Assembly (NCBI RefSeq): GCF_038967635.1
Contig: NZ_CP152413.1
Span: 6,390,001 to 6,454,000, forward strand
Direction of reading: 5' to 3'
DNA: 64,000 nt
From: Bradyrhizobium sp. B124
GTDB taxonomy: Bacteria; Pseudomonadota; Alphaproteobacteria; Rhizobiales; Xanthobacteraceae
The notes under the pieces are model-generated. The model had not been told where the DNA came from, did not search any database, and worked only from the letters and a program-made list of their open reading frames with translations. The position numbers and the translations under genes were made by a program. The stretch's first letter is position 1. Each line of letters begins with the position of its first letter. Below are positions 44,724 through 56,442 of the stretch, in pieces.

Positions 44724-45538
44724 GGCTTCACCTTGCTGGTCGGCCAGTTGTGCGTCTCCCGCGTCGCGTCGCGGCACCAGCGATAGAAGGCGTCGTAGAG
44801 CAGCATGCCGGCGCTCAGTTGTTCGAGGTCGTCGTCGAACATGCGCGACAGGCCGAGCGAAGCGGCGAGCAGCCCCGGTGCCTCCGGCGAAAGATCGAGC
44901 CGCGCGGTATCCGCGGCCCGCACCATCGTCGCGAGCCGCTCCAGTGCAGGCGTCGACAGGCCGAACTCCCTGACCATCACGTCGAAGGTGCAGAGCTCGC
45001 CGCGATGGCTCCAGAACACGTTCTCGATGTCGAATGGTGTGGCGTCGAAGCGTTCGGCGACGGCCTCGACTTCCGCCGATGTGACGAACAGGAACACGGC
45101 CGCGGGATCGACAAAGCGGCGGATCAGCCACGGGCAGGCGATGCGATCGATCTTCGGCCGCGATCGCGTCACCCAGACGGTGCGGCCGCGCCCGTCGCGT
45201 TTCGGAATCCTGTCGACAGGAACAGTCGGAAGCTCCGCGGCCTTCCAGGCGAGGTGGCCGCCCTCGAGAACTTCGGCAGCAATGTTGCCGCACCGGAGCC
45301 AGGCGGCGGTGCCTTCGCTGAGCTTCTGTCCCTTCTGGCAGATCACGACCACGGACTGGCCGGAAAGGCGGGAAGCCCAGTCCTGGACATCGAGATGGGA
45401 GTGCCTGATGGCGCCAGGGATCAAGCGCGGATCGGCGGCGAAATCCTCATCGAGGCGAACGTCGACGAGCGTCGGCGCTTTGGCGGTGCCGATGAGACGA
45501 GACAGTTTTTCGGATGAGATCGATGTGTATGATGACAT
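44720..45538 (-). CDS. chrB: rhodanese-ChrB fusion, chromate resistance protein
   Basis: The 272-residue protein is built of two parts. Residues 1-105 form a rhodanese domain (TLVDVRLDEDFAADPRLIPGAIR, candidate active Cys C67 in VVICQKGQKLSEG). The remainder is a ChrB C-terminal domain (TRSRPKIDRIACPWLIRRFVDPAAVFLFV, then FDIENVFWSHRGELCTFDVMV). ChrB proteins sense chromate and control chrA; this rhodanese-linked form may instead add sulfur or redox chemistry. It is the first gene of the operon and overlaps chrA by 4 bp. The ATG at 45538 was preferred over an upstream start that lies in a non-conserved region. Confidence 0.9.
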   Translation of the reverse strand: MSSYTSISSEKLSRLIGTAKAPTLVDVRLDEDFAADPRLIPGAIRHSHLDVQDWASRLSGQSVVVICQKGQKLSEGTAAWLRCGNIAAEVLEGGHLAWKAAELPTVPVDRIPKRDGRGRTVWVTRSRPKIDRIACPWLIRRFVDPAAVFLFVTSAEVEAVAERFDATPFDIENVFWSHRGELCTFDVMVREFGLSTPALERLATMVRAADTARLDLSPEAPGLLAASLGLSRMFDDDLEQLSAGMLLYDAFYRWCRDATRETHNWPTSKVKP

Positions 45539-45766
45539 GGTGCGTCCTTGGTGAACAGGACGCGATTCTTGGGCATGTCGCCTCGCGGGGAGATCGCACA
45601 TCCCCGTGCCCCGGAATTAAGACCTTGTGTTGATCGATGTCAACCGAAGTGCGCCCGCGGTCACCGGCGAAACGTCCAGGTCACTGTCACGAACAGTTCA
45701 CCTGCGCGGTTTTGGAACAATGTTCCGACCGCGATGCAAGACTCAGACGGTCAGGGTCGCTGCGAT

Positions 45767-46123
45767 CTAGAAGCCGCAATCCCTGAATTGCTTTGCGCCG
45801 ACGTGAAATCGCGAGCCTTGCTCGACGAAGTCCACGTCCAGGCACTGGTTGCCCCGACGGAACGCGCCGATGCCGTTGCATCGGAGATACTCGAGGTTTA
45901 TCCGCCAGCGTTTTTCACGCGGCGAGTAGGTCGCGAAGTCGTGTTGGGCGCTGGCTGGTCCTCTGCAAATCCCTGCGATGTATTGCCGGACTTCGGACGG
46001 CAAACTGTCGATGTGATCGGAATTCCAGGGGCCGTCATTATGCCCGATGCTGCTCTTGGACACGGCCGGCAGCTCGCTCGAAAGCAGGATCGGGAGAGCC
46101 AACATCAGGATGTGGACTTTCAC
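45767..46123 (-). CDS. hypothetical exported protein
   Basis: The 118-residue protein starts at GTG 46123, with AGGGAGG six bases upstream, which fixes this start. A signal peptide (about 1-20, ending SELPAVSKS) is followed by a compact domain with four Cys: IAGICRGP, YLRCNGIG, NQCLDVDF and FRDCGF. It could form two disulfides in the periplasm. No known family was recognised. It lies upstream of chrB on the same strand, 228 bp away, with palindromes GGAACAATGTTCC (45714-45726) and GTTGA-N6-TCAAC (near 45640) between. Confidence 0.65.
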   Translation of the reverse strand: MKVHILMLALPILLSSELPAVSKSSIGHNDGPWNSDHIDSLPSEVRQYIAGICRGPASAQHDFATYSPREKRWRINLEYLRCNGIGAFRRGNQCLDVDFVEQGSRFHVGAKQFRDCGF

Positions 46124-46276
46124 GCGACGCCTCCCTTGCCAGTTGTTTCGTGACCCTTGTTCCTGGATTGACCGGATTCAATGCCGTCGGCGCCGCGATG
46201 TAAAGCGCGGGCCAGGCAACCCAGCGTGGGCGCGGCCGCGCCCGCGCACCCCACCGGGTCCCGAAGCGGGTTGACC

Positions 46277-46299
46277 AATATAGGGTACCCCCCTATATT
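46277..46299. promoter_or_regulatory. AATATAGGG-N5-CCCTATATT, candidate RcnR operator
   Basis: Perfect 9-bp arms (46277-46285 and 46291-46299) enclose TACCC, giving a G/C tract flanked by AT-rich arms directly upstream of rcnR. RcnR/CsoR-family sites have a central G-tract with flanking inverted bases. The site ends 7 bp before the rcnR start codon, fitting autorepression. Confidence 0.65.
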
Positions 46300-46305
46300 A
46301 TAGCC

Positions 46306-46584
46306 ATGTCGCACACGATCAAGCACAAGTCCAAGCTCGTCGGCCGGGTTCGCCGCATCAAGGGTCAGCTCGAGGCCGTCGAGCGGGCGCTGGAGTCCGA
46401 GATCGGCTGTGCCGACGTGTTGATGCTGGTGGCCTCGGTTCGTGGCGCCATCAACGGCCTCACCGCGGAACTGCTCGAGGATCACATCCGCCATCACGTG
46501 GTGGATCCGGCCCGGGAAAAGGATCCCGAGAGAGCGCAGGGCGCGGCCGACCTGATCGACGTCGTTCGTACCTATTTGAAGTGA
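46306..46584 (+). CDS. rcnR: nickel/cobalt-responsive regulator RcnR
   Basis: The 92-residue all-helical CsoR/RcnR-family repressor has the four metal ligands of E. coli RcnR at identical positions: H3, C35, H60 and H64. The family's DNA- and metal-binding helices are RVRRIKGQLEAVERAL and CADVLMLVASVRGAINGLTAELLEDHI. Binding of Ni or Co would release it from the palindrome just upstream. It is 5 bp before, or overlaps, the rcnA-like exporter gene, a two-gene operon. Confidence 0.92.
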   Translation: MSHTIKHKSKLVGRVRRIKGQLEAVERALESEIGCADVLMLVASVRGAINGLTAELLEDHIRHHVVDPAREKDPERAQGAADLIDVVRTYLK

Positions 46585-46589
46585 AGCAC

Positions 46590-47675
46590 ATGACCGATCT
46601 GTCCCAGCTGCTCCAGCAGAGCAGCGCGCATGCATGGCTGTTCATCCCCAGTGCGATCGTGCTCGGCGCGCTGCATGGTCTCGAGCCCGGCCACTCCAAG
46701 ACGATGATGGCGGCCTTCATCGTCGCCATCCGCGGCACCGTGGTGCAGGCGGTGCTGCTCGGCTTGTCGGCCACGATCTCGCACACGGCCATCGTCTGGA
46801 TCATCGCGCTGGCGGGGCTTCACTTCGGCCAGCAATGGTCCGGCGAACGCAGCGAAGCCTGGCTGCAACTGGCCTCGGCGGCGATCATCATTTCGATCGC
46901 AGCCTGGATGGCCTGGCGCACCTGGTGCGAGCAGAATTCGGAACACGACCATCACCACGATCATGACCATGATCACCATCATCACGACGGAACGCGCCAA
47001 TTGACCCTGGCCGGGCAATCGCTGTCGCTCGAAGTCTTCGAGGACGGCGTGCCGCCGCGCTGGCGGCTGCGAAGCGAGGCCGGGGCGCTTCCGGCAGCCG
47101 GCGAGGTCGATGTCGTGACGATCCGCGCTGACGGCAGCGAACAGCAGTTCCGCTTCGCCGCGCGGGACGGCTATCTGGAAAGCATCGACGAAATTCCGGA
47201 GCCGCATGCCTTCAAGGCCCGCGTGTCGGTCCGCGCGGACAGTGCGGAAGTCCTGTTCGAGGAGCATGACCATGCGCATATGGAGCTCGGCGACGCGGAC
47301 GATGCGCATGCGCGCGCGCACGCCGCCGACATCCGCAAGCGCTTTGCCGGACGGACCGTCACGACGTGGCAGATCATTCTGTTCGGCCTGACCGGCGGAC
47401 TCATTCCGTGTCCGGCGGCGATCACCGTGCTGCTGCTCTGCCTTCAGCTCAAGCAGTTCAGCCTCGGCTTCGTGCTGGTGCTCTGCTTCGGCATCGGGCT
47501 TGCGATCACCATGGTCTCGGTCGGTGTCGCGGCGGCGCTCAGTCTGCGTCATGTCGAGCGTCATTGGGGCGGCTTCAGCCGCTTTGCCCAACGCGCGCCC
47601 TACGTGTCGGCTGCGCTGATCGTGCTGGTCGGCCTCTACACGGGCTGGCTGGGGTTGCACGGGATCACGGCCTGA
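46590..47675 (+). CDS. rcnA: nickel/cobalt efflux protein RcnA-like
   Basis: The protein has about 361 residues and six TM helices. The signature HGLEPGHSKTMMAAF in TM2 and GLIPCPAAITVLLLCL in the second half mark the NicO/RcnA family. A very His-rich cytoplasmic loop (HDHHHDHDHDHHHH, about residue 118-132) and a second His cluster in EEHDHAHMELGDADDAHARAHA bind metal. The loop of about 150 residues between the halves is longer than in E. coli RcnA. The start is ATG 46590; a GTG at 46581 overlapping the rcnR stop is an alternative. Confidence 0.92.
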   Translation: MTDLSQLLQQSSAHAWLFIPSAIVLGALHGLEPGHSKTMMAAFIVAIRGTVVQAVLLGLSATISHTAIVWIIALAGLHFGQQWSGERSEAWLQLASAAIIISIAAWMAWRTWCEQNSEHDHHHDHDHDHHHHDGTRQLTLAGQSLSLEVFEDGVPPRWRLRSEAGALPAAGEVDVVTIRADGSEQQFRFAARDGYLESIDEIPEPHAFKARVSVRADSAEVLFEEHDHAHMELGDADDAHARAHAADIRKRFAGRTVTTWQIILFGLTGGLIPCPAAITVLLLCLQLKQFSLGFVLVLCFGIGLAITMVSVGVAAALSLRHVERHWGGFSRFAQRAPYVSAALIVLVGLYTGWLGLHGITA

Positions 47676-47718
47676 TCTCGGATCATGATATGATCCCACT
47701 TCCATCTTGAAACCTGCG

Positions 47719-47816
47719 CGAGGTGGTCTAGAGTTCCTGCCAAGGGGACAAGGCAGACTCCCCGTGAGACCTCGGTCCAAGCTCTGCGCGACACTCAACC
47801 GTCGTGGAGCTTTCAT
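47719..47816 (+). ncRNA. candidate structured leader (riboswitch-like) of the Cj0069-family gene
   Basis: The 5' part can fold as a closing stem GGTCT/AGACC (47725-47729 with 47767-47771). This encloses TGCC/GGCA (47738-47741 with 47752-47755) whose loop carries GGGGA (47744-47748), complementary to TCCCC (47759-47763), making an H-type pseudoknot. A downstream hairpin AAGCTC/GAGCTT (47779-47784 with 47807-47812) buries most of the ribosome site GGAG (47806-47809), 7 bases before the ATG. The segment TCTAGAGTTCC resembles the 5' signature of ykkC-type RNAs, but the conserved ykkC 3' part is missing. No known class is assigned. Confidence 0.45.
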
Positions 47817-48932
47817 ATGGACACCGAACCACACACGTCCCGTCGTTCCAAAATCGCCATCCTGTGGCGTGGCGATGCCGCGTCGCGCCGGGAGGCGACC
47901 CCACAAAACAGCCGTTTCGTTCGCGTCTTCGACGCGCTTGCCGCTTTCGGCATCGACGCTTTTCCCGTCGTCTATGACGAGGCCGTCGCCGATCTCGTCC
48001 GCGACCAATTGCTGACCGCGGACGGCGTTCTCGTCTGGGTCGATCCGATCCATCAGGGCAAGACCCGCGCTGTGCTCGATCCGCTGCTGCGCGAGGTCGC
48101 GGCGAAAGGACCGTGGGTCAGCGCGCATCCCGAAATCATCCTCAAGATGGGCGTCAAGGACGTGCTCTTCCGGACACGTCATCTGGGCTGGGGCGCCGAC
48201 ACGCATCGCTACGCCACTGTGGACGCCTTCCGTGCCGAATTCCCGTCGCGCCTTCGCGCGGCCGGGCCGCGCGTGCTCAAGCAGAACCGCGGCAATGGCG
48301 GGCAGGGCGTCTGGAAGGTGGAGGCGTTGCCGAATGCGGACGCGACCGTCCGCGTGCTGCACGCGCTGCGCGGCAGCCAGCCCGAGCAGATGCCGCTGGA
48401 CGCTTTCATGGCGCGCTGCGAGCCGTATTTCGGTTGGGGCGGCTGCATCATCGATCAGGCATTCCAGCCGCGGCTGCCCGAGGGCATGATCCGTTGCTAT
48501 GTGAGCGGATCGAAGGTCGCGGGCTTCGGACACCAGCTGATCAAGGCCCTGATCCCGCCGCCGCCGGAAGGCCCGGATTCACCGCAAGCTCAACCCGGAC
48601 CGCGCATCATGCACGGTCCTGATGCCGCTCAATTCCAGACGCTGCGGCGGCTGATGGAAGACGAATGGATTCCGGGGTTGATGGCAGCGCTGGCGATCGA
48701 TGCAGCGTCGCTGCCGGTGATCTGGGATGCGGACTTCCTCTACGGTCCGCGCGATGCTGTTGGCGCCGACACCTATGTGCTCTGCGAGATCAATGCGAGC
48801 TCGTGCTTTGCGATACCGGATGAGGCGCCGGCGGCGATTGCACGGACGGTCATGTCGCGAGAATGCGGTTGTATGACTCACAAGCCGCGCCACGACACTC
48901 ACCGTCGTCCCGGCGAAGGCCGGGACCCATAA
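47817..48932 (+). CDS. Cj0069 family protein (ATP-grasp-like)
   Basis: The 371-residue protein matches the Cj0069 family: KIAILWRGDAASRREATPQNSRF at the start, VLVWVDPIHQGKTRAVLDPLLREVA, VLKQNRGNGGQGVWKVE (an ATP-grasp-like nucleotide segment) near 160, and YVLCEINASSCFAIPDEAP at the end (the E-I-N metal-binding position). The architecture suggests a ligase of the ATP-grasp superfamily with unknown substrate. The last residues, RRPGEGRDP and stop, come from the left arm of a palindromic repeat. A structured leader with a sequestered ribosome site precedes it. Confidence 0.85.
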   Translation: MDTEPHTSRRSKIAILWRGDAASRREATPQNSRFVRVFDALAAFGIDAFPVVYDEAVADLVRDQLLTADGVLVWVDPIHQGKTRAVLDPLLREVAAKGPWVSAHPEIILKMGVKDVLFRTRHLGWGADTHRYATVDAFRAEFPSRLRAAGPRVLKQNRGNGGQGVWKVEALPNADATVRVLHALRGSQPEQMPLDAFMARCEPYFGWGGCIIDQAFQPRLPEGMIRCYVSGSKVAGFGHQLIKALIPPPPEGPDSPQAQPGPRIMHGPDAAQFQTLRRLMEDEWIPGLMAALAIDAASLPVIWDADFLYGPRDAVGADTYVLCEINASSCFAIPDEAPAAIARTVMSRECGCMTHKPRHDTHRRPGEGRDP

Positions 48933-49026
48933 CCACGAATGACTATCTTGCGCGACGCTGGAACAACGAGTCCCGCTCACAACAGCTGCTGCGGAGTATG
49001 GGTCCCGGCCTTCGCCTGGACCACGC
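48903..49026. repeat. palindromic repeat, CGTCGTCCCGGCG family, tandem copy 1
   Basis: The left arm begins inside the 3' end of the Cj0069-family gene and supplies its last codons and stop. The right arm ends near 49026 and has lost part of its symmetry. The middle (about 48950-49000) is closely related to that of the copy at 49144-49270. Confidence 0.85.
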
Positions 49027-49078
49027 CTGGAGGGCGCTGTGGCGTCGCGACTCAAGCACTGGCGCCTCTGGAATACTG

Positions 49079-49102
49079 GATCACCCGCATGCGCGGGTGA
49101 TG
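49079..49102. repeat. small palindrome between tandem repeats
   Basis: GATCACCCGC and GCGGGTGAT arms around ATGC form a short GC-rich hairpin. It lies between the two longer repeats and could help end transcription of the Cj0069-family gene. Nothing else was seen in 49027-49143. Confidence 0.5.
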
Positions 49103-49143
49103 ACACCGCGTTGTTTGACGTCTTGAACTGCGATCCATCCTCA

Positions 49144-49270
49144 TCGTCGTCCTGGCGAAAGCCAGGACCCATTACCCCAAAATGCGTATTGTTGTGCGAC
49201 GCTCGAACGACGAGTCCCGCTCACAGCATCCGCTGCGGCGTATGGGTCCTGGCTTTCGCCAGGACGACGA
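49144..49270. repeat. palindromic repeat, CGTCGTCCTGGCG family, tandem copy 2
   Basis: The left arm 49144-49172 and right arm 49242-49270 are perfect inverted copies. Compared with copy 1, the arms read CCTGGCGAAAGCCAGG instead of CCCGGCGAAGGCCGGG, with paired changes that keep the stem. It ends 12 bp before the stop of the leftward maiA-like gene. Confidence 0.85.
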
Positions 49271-49282
49271 TGCGGAGATTCC

Positions 49283-49948
49283 CTACATTGCCTTCGCCCG
49301 CATCGCCTCGGGCGTATCCGGCTGCGCGGAGGGATGCGCCTTGGCGAACGCCGGCAGCGCCATCGCGGTGTCGTGGATGCGCTTCACGGTCGGCCAGGGC
49401 GACAGGCTGATCTGCTGGTTGATCGCCGCGGTGACATGGCCGACCAGGCAGATATCGGCGAGGGTCGGCGCATCGCCGTGACAGAACTGGCCCGTTGCCT
49501 TGTGGCCGGCGAGGTGGCCCTCGAGCGCCGCCAGCGTCTCGACCGTCCAGTGCCGCCGCCACGCGTTCTGCTGGCTGTCGCGCAGATCGAGCTCGCGGTC
49601 GAGATAGCGGCGCACCCGTGGCGTCAGCAGCGGATGGCCCTCGCAGGCGACGATCAGCGCAAGCCCGCGCACCCGGGCGCGGCCGAGCGCATCGGACGGC
49701 AGCAGCGGCGGGCTCGGATAGGTCTCGTCGAGATAGTCGATGATCGCGAGCGACTGGAACAGCACCGTGCCATCCTCGGTCACCAGCGCCGGCAGCGCCA
49801 TCTGCGGATTGATCTTGCGATAGGCATCGGCGCGATGCGCGTCCGCATCGATGTCGACGAACACGACCTCCGCCGGCACGCCCTTCAGATTGAGCGCGAT
49901 CCGCACCCGAAAGCTCGCCAGCGATCGCCAGAAGGAGAAGAACTGCAT
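49283..49948 (-). CDS. maiA: maleylacetoacetate isomerase (zeta-class GST)
   Basis: The 221-residue protein has the zeta-class GST signature near the start, FSFWRSLASFRVRIALNLKG, corresponding to the S-S-C-S..RVRIAL motif although the active-site Cys is replaced (WRSLAS). It continues with NPQMALPALVTEDGTVLFQSLAIIDYLDE and the C domain GDAPTLADICLVGHV. The family isomerises maleylacetoacetate in tyrosine breakdown using glutathione. Other degradation genes are absent nearby, so a general GST role remains possible. The ATG at 49948 is the conserved start. Confidence 0.85.
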   Translation of the reverse strand: MQFFSFWRSLASFRVRIALNLKGVPAEVVFVDIDADAHRADAYRKINPQMALPALVTEDGTVLFQSLAIIDYLDETYPSPPLLPSDALGRARVRGLALIVACEGHPLLTPRVRRYLDRELDLRDSQQNAWRRHWTVETLAALEGHLAGHKATGQFCHGDAPTLADICLVGHVTAAINQQISLSPWPTVKRIHDTAMALPAFAKAHPSAQPDTPEAMRAKAM

Positions 49949-49981
49949 GGGGAAATTCTCACTGCGCCAAACGACGCGGCC

Positions 49982-50074
49982 CGTAGCCCGGATGAAGCGC
50001 AAGCGTAATCCGGGATCGGTCGTCGTTCCGTCGCAGTCTATCCCGGATTGCGCTTCGCTGCATCCGGGCTACGG
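49982..50074. repeat. palindromic repeat, GTAGCCCGGATG family, copy 3
   Basis: The arms 49982-50016 and 50041-50074 are inverted copies of CGTAGCCCGGATGAAGCG-type sequence. It lies between the maiA start and the metH stop. Confidence 0.85.
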
Positions 50075-50086
50075 CATCGCGGATGC

Positions 50087-53950
<3,864 letters not shown>

Positions 53951-53964
53951 CGATTGCTTTCTGG

Positions 53965-54879
53965 TCAGGCAGCTTTTTGGGCACCGGTCGGCCGGATGCC
54001 GAGCAGGTGGCTGATCGCGAACACGAGGTCCGCGCGGTTCATGGTGTAGAAGTGGAAGGTGTCGACGCCGTGCTTGAACAGCTTCTGCACCTGGCCGGCG
54101 GCGACGGTGGCGGCGACCAGCTTGCGGGTCTCGGCGTCGTTGTCGAGGCCCTCGAACTTCTCGGCGAGCCAGTCCGGCACGCTGGTGCCGGCGCGGGTGA
54201 CGAAATTGCGGGCCTGCTTGAAATTGTGCATCGGCATGATGCCCGGCACGATCGGAATCTCGATGCCGCGTGCGCGCACCCGGTCGACATAGCGATGGTA
54301 GAGGTCGTTGTCGAAGAACACCTGGGTGATCGCGCGCGTCGCTCCGGCGTCGACCTTGGCCTTCAGCGTGTCGATGTCCGTGTCGAAATCGGCGGCTTCC
54401 GGATGCTTCTCCGGATAGGCGGACACCGAGATCTCGATGTCGGCGTGGCGCTTCTTGATGGCGGCGACGAGCTCGGCGGAGCTCTGGTAGCCGTCCGGAT
54501 GGGTGAAGTAGGGCGTGCCGATGCCGCCGGGCGGATCGCCGCGCAGCGCCACGATGTGGCGGACGCCGACCTCATGATAGCGGTCGACGATCTCGTCGAT
54601 CTCACCGCGCGAAGCACTGACGCAGGTCAGATGCGCGGCCGGCAGCAGATCGGTCTCGCGGAGGATGCGGCTGATGGTGGAATGGGTGCGCTCGCGGGTC
54701 GAGCCGCCGGCGCCGTAGGTGACCGAGACGAAGTTCGGCGTCAGCGGTGCCAGGCGATTGATGGTCTCCCAGAGACTGCGCTCCATCTCCTCGGTCTTCG
54801 GCGGGAAGAACTCGAAGGAGATTTTCGGCACTTTCGGCGCGCGCTGCCCGTTCGGCAGGGAGGAAATGGTCTCGGTCAT
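53965..54879 (-). CDS. metF: methylenetetrahydrofolate reductase
   Basis: The 304-residue flavoprotein reduces methylene-THF to methyl-THF, the substrate of MetH encoded just downstream. The TIM-barrel features are clear: [12 protein letters not shown] with the catalytic Glu near residue 25, [40 protein letters not shown] and [15 protein letters not shown]. The length is that of bacterial MetF. The ATG at 54879 is used rather than a TTG three codons upstream. No SAM-type or SAH riboswitch was recognised before it. Confidence 0.95.
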   Translation of the reverse strand: MTETISSLPNGQRAPKVPKISFEFFPPKTEEMERSLWETINRLAPLTPNFVSVTYGAGGSTRERTHSTISRILRETDLLPAAHLTCVSASRGEIDEIVDRYHEVGVRHIVALRGDPPGGIGTPYFTHPDGYQSSAELVAAIKKRHADIEISVSAYPEKHPEAADFDTDIDTLKAKVDAGATRAITQVFFDNDLYHRYVDRVRARGIEIPIVPGIMPMHNFKQARNFVTRAGTSVPDWLAEKFEGLDNDAETRKLVAATVAAGQVQKLFKHGVDTFHFYTMNRADLVFAISHLLGIRPTGAQKAA

Positions 54880-55270
54880 GATACGCAAGGGCTCCGCAAC
54901 TGGAGGGCAGACGTCCGGCCTGGATATGGAGGCCTCAAGATAGGCGAAACCGGTGGGCCGAAACAGCCCATCGGATATGGGAAATTGCCCATTAAAGACG
55001 ATGATGTGCTCAAAATGAGCGGTCGAGAACGAGTGGTGGGCTGCGCCATCAATTGGCGAACAATGGAATTAATTCATTGAATTATATGAATAAAAACATT
55101 ATTCTGGAATCAGTTGGATGCCCGTATCTGCCGTGGGCAGAACTGCATGTTAACGAATCTTCGTGTTTCGTCCCAAGAGCTGCGATGACCCGCGCCGACT
55201 TTCCGGTGCGGGACTGGTCTGCGCGGCCGGCGTCTTTGTCGCCCCGTGGCGCCGCATTAGGTTGTCGGCC
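54880..55270. other. divergent intergenic region between metF and the LLM oxidoreductase
   Basis: No gene is supported in these 391 bp. The part from 55048 to 55110 is markedly AT-rich compared with the surroundings, with ATTAATTCATTGAATTAT-like sequence, and probably holds the divergent promoters. On the metF side GCTCATTTTGAGC (55009-55021) is a small hairpin. A 73-codon plus-strand ORF starting at 55053 has no protein-like features. Confidence 0.45.
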
Positions 55271-56293
55271 ATGATCCCGCTCTCCGTCCTCGACCTGTCC
55301 GTCGTCACCACAGGCACCAGGCCCGCCGCTGCGCTCCGCAACAGCATCGACCTGGCGCGCCATGTCGATGGCCTCGGCTACGTCAGATACTGGCTCGCCG
55401 AACACCACAACCTCGCCTCGGTCGCGAGCCCGGCGCCCGATCTGATGATCGGGCAGATCGCGGCGGTGACGCAGCATATCCGCGTCGGCTCCGGCGGCGT
55501 GATGCTGCCCAACCACGCGCCGCTCGTGGTCGCCGAGCGTTTCAAGATGCTGGAAGCGCTGTTTCCCGGCCGCATCGATCTCGGCCTCGGCCGTGCGCCC
55601 GGCACCGATGGCGCCACCGCCTACGCGCTGCGCAGCCGGCTCGATCGCCGCGAGGGCGACGATTTCCTCGAGCGGCTGCATGAGCTGACCTTGTGGGAGA
55701 CGCGCGATTTCCCGGCGGGCCATCCCTACAACAATGTGATTGCGATGCCGGACGATTCGCCGCTGCCGCCGATCTGGCTGCTCGGCTCGAGCGACTATTC
55801 GGCCGAGCTCGCCGCGCAGGTCGGGATGGGCTTTGCGTTCGCGCACCATTTTGCCACTCACGACGCAATTGCGGCGATGACGAATTATCGCGCGCATTTC
55901 AAGCCGTCGGGCTGGCGTGCGGCGCCGCAGTCGATCCTGGCGGTCGCGGCCGTTGCGGCGGAGACCGACGCGGAAGCCGAGCGGCTTGCGATGTCGATGG
56001 ATCTCAACCGGCTGCGCCGCGATCGCGGCCAGTATCTGCCGCTGCCGAGCGTCGAGGAGGCAGAGGCCTATCCCTACACCGACGCCGAGCGCGCCTCGAT
56101 CGCGCGCAACCGCGCACGCTTCTTCGTCGGCAGCCCCGCAACCGTGATGACGAAGCTAGAGCCGCTGATCGCGGCGAGCCAGGCGGATGAGCTGATGGTG
56201 ATCACTGCGGTCTACGATCACGCGGCGCGGAAGAAGTCCTACAGCCTGCTTGCCGAAGCGTTCGGGCTCGCGAAAAAGGAAGCCGCATCATGA
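55271..56293 (+). CDS. LLM-class (luciferase-like) flavin oxidoreductase
   Basis: The 340-residue protein has the bacterial-luciferase-like barrel of the YhbW/MsnO8 subgroup: [19 protein letters not shown] at the start, [63 protein letters not shown], and [29 protein letters not shown]. The enzymes use FMNH2, often from a partner reductase, to oxidise diverse small molecules; the substrate is not known. The ATG at 55271 was chosen over an open extension without homology. The stop lies 2 bp before a palindromic repeat. Confidence 0.9.
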   Translation: MIPLSVLDLSVVTTGTRPAAALRNSIDLARHVDGLGYVRYWLAEHHNLASVASPAPDLMIGQIAAVTQHIRVGSGGVMLPNHAPLVVAERFKMLEALFPGRIDLGLGRAPGTDGATAYALRSRLDRREGDDFLERLHELTLWETRDFPAGHPYNNVIAMPDDSPLPPIWLLGSSDYSAELAAQVGMGFAFAHHFATHDAIAAMTNYRAHFKPSGWRAAPQSILAVAAVAAETDAEAERLAMSMDLNRLRRDRGQYLPLPSVEEAEAYPYTDAERASIARNRARFFVGSPATVMTKLEPLIAASQADELMVITAVYDHAARKKSYSLLAEAFGLAKKEAAS

Positions 56294-56294
56294 T

Positions 56295-56417
56295 CGTCGT
56301 CCCGGCGAAAGCCGGGACCCATTACCACGAATGAAAGTTGTTACGCTTCGCTGGGGCCGCTATCGCTCCCACGACCCAAGCCGGTGGTTATGGGTCCCGG
56401 CTTTCGCCGGGACGACG
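56295..56417. repeat. palindromic repeat, CGTCGTCCCGGCG family, copy 3
   Basis: Perfect 28-bp arms at 56295-56322 and 56390-56417 enclose 67 bases. It separates the convergent LLM oxidoreductase and pheA genes. The middle differs from those of 48903-49026 and 49144-49270, so only the arms are conserved. Confidence 0.88.
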
Positions 56418-56442
56418 TGTGGAAAGATTGCGCTCGCCTGAT

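Noticed and set aside
46120..46635. 171-codon minus-strand frame across the rcnR gene and its promoter
   Set aside because: It is antisense to rcnR, whose metal ligands all match, and would bury the operator.
47719..47816. Calling the Cj0069 leader a guanidine-I (ykkC) riboswitch
   Set aside because: Only the 5' block resembles ykkC; the conserved 3' half with its GGGA-AAAAG-CCCGGGAGA-like core is absent, and the gene is not a known guanidine gene.
48863..49410. Several short plus-strand frames between the Cj0069-family gene and maiA
   Set aside because: They are built from palindromic repeats (RRPGEGRDP-like peptides) and antisense maiA sequence.
54880..55080. SAM-II or SAH riboswitch upstream of metF-metH
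   Set aside because: The leader was read on the minus strand for the conserved cores of these classes and none was found; only a small GCTCATTTTGAGC hairpin is present.
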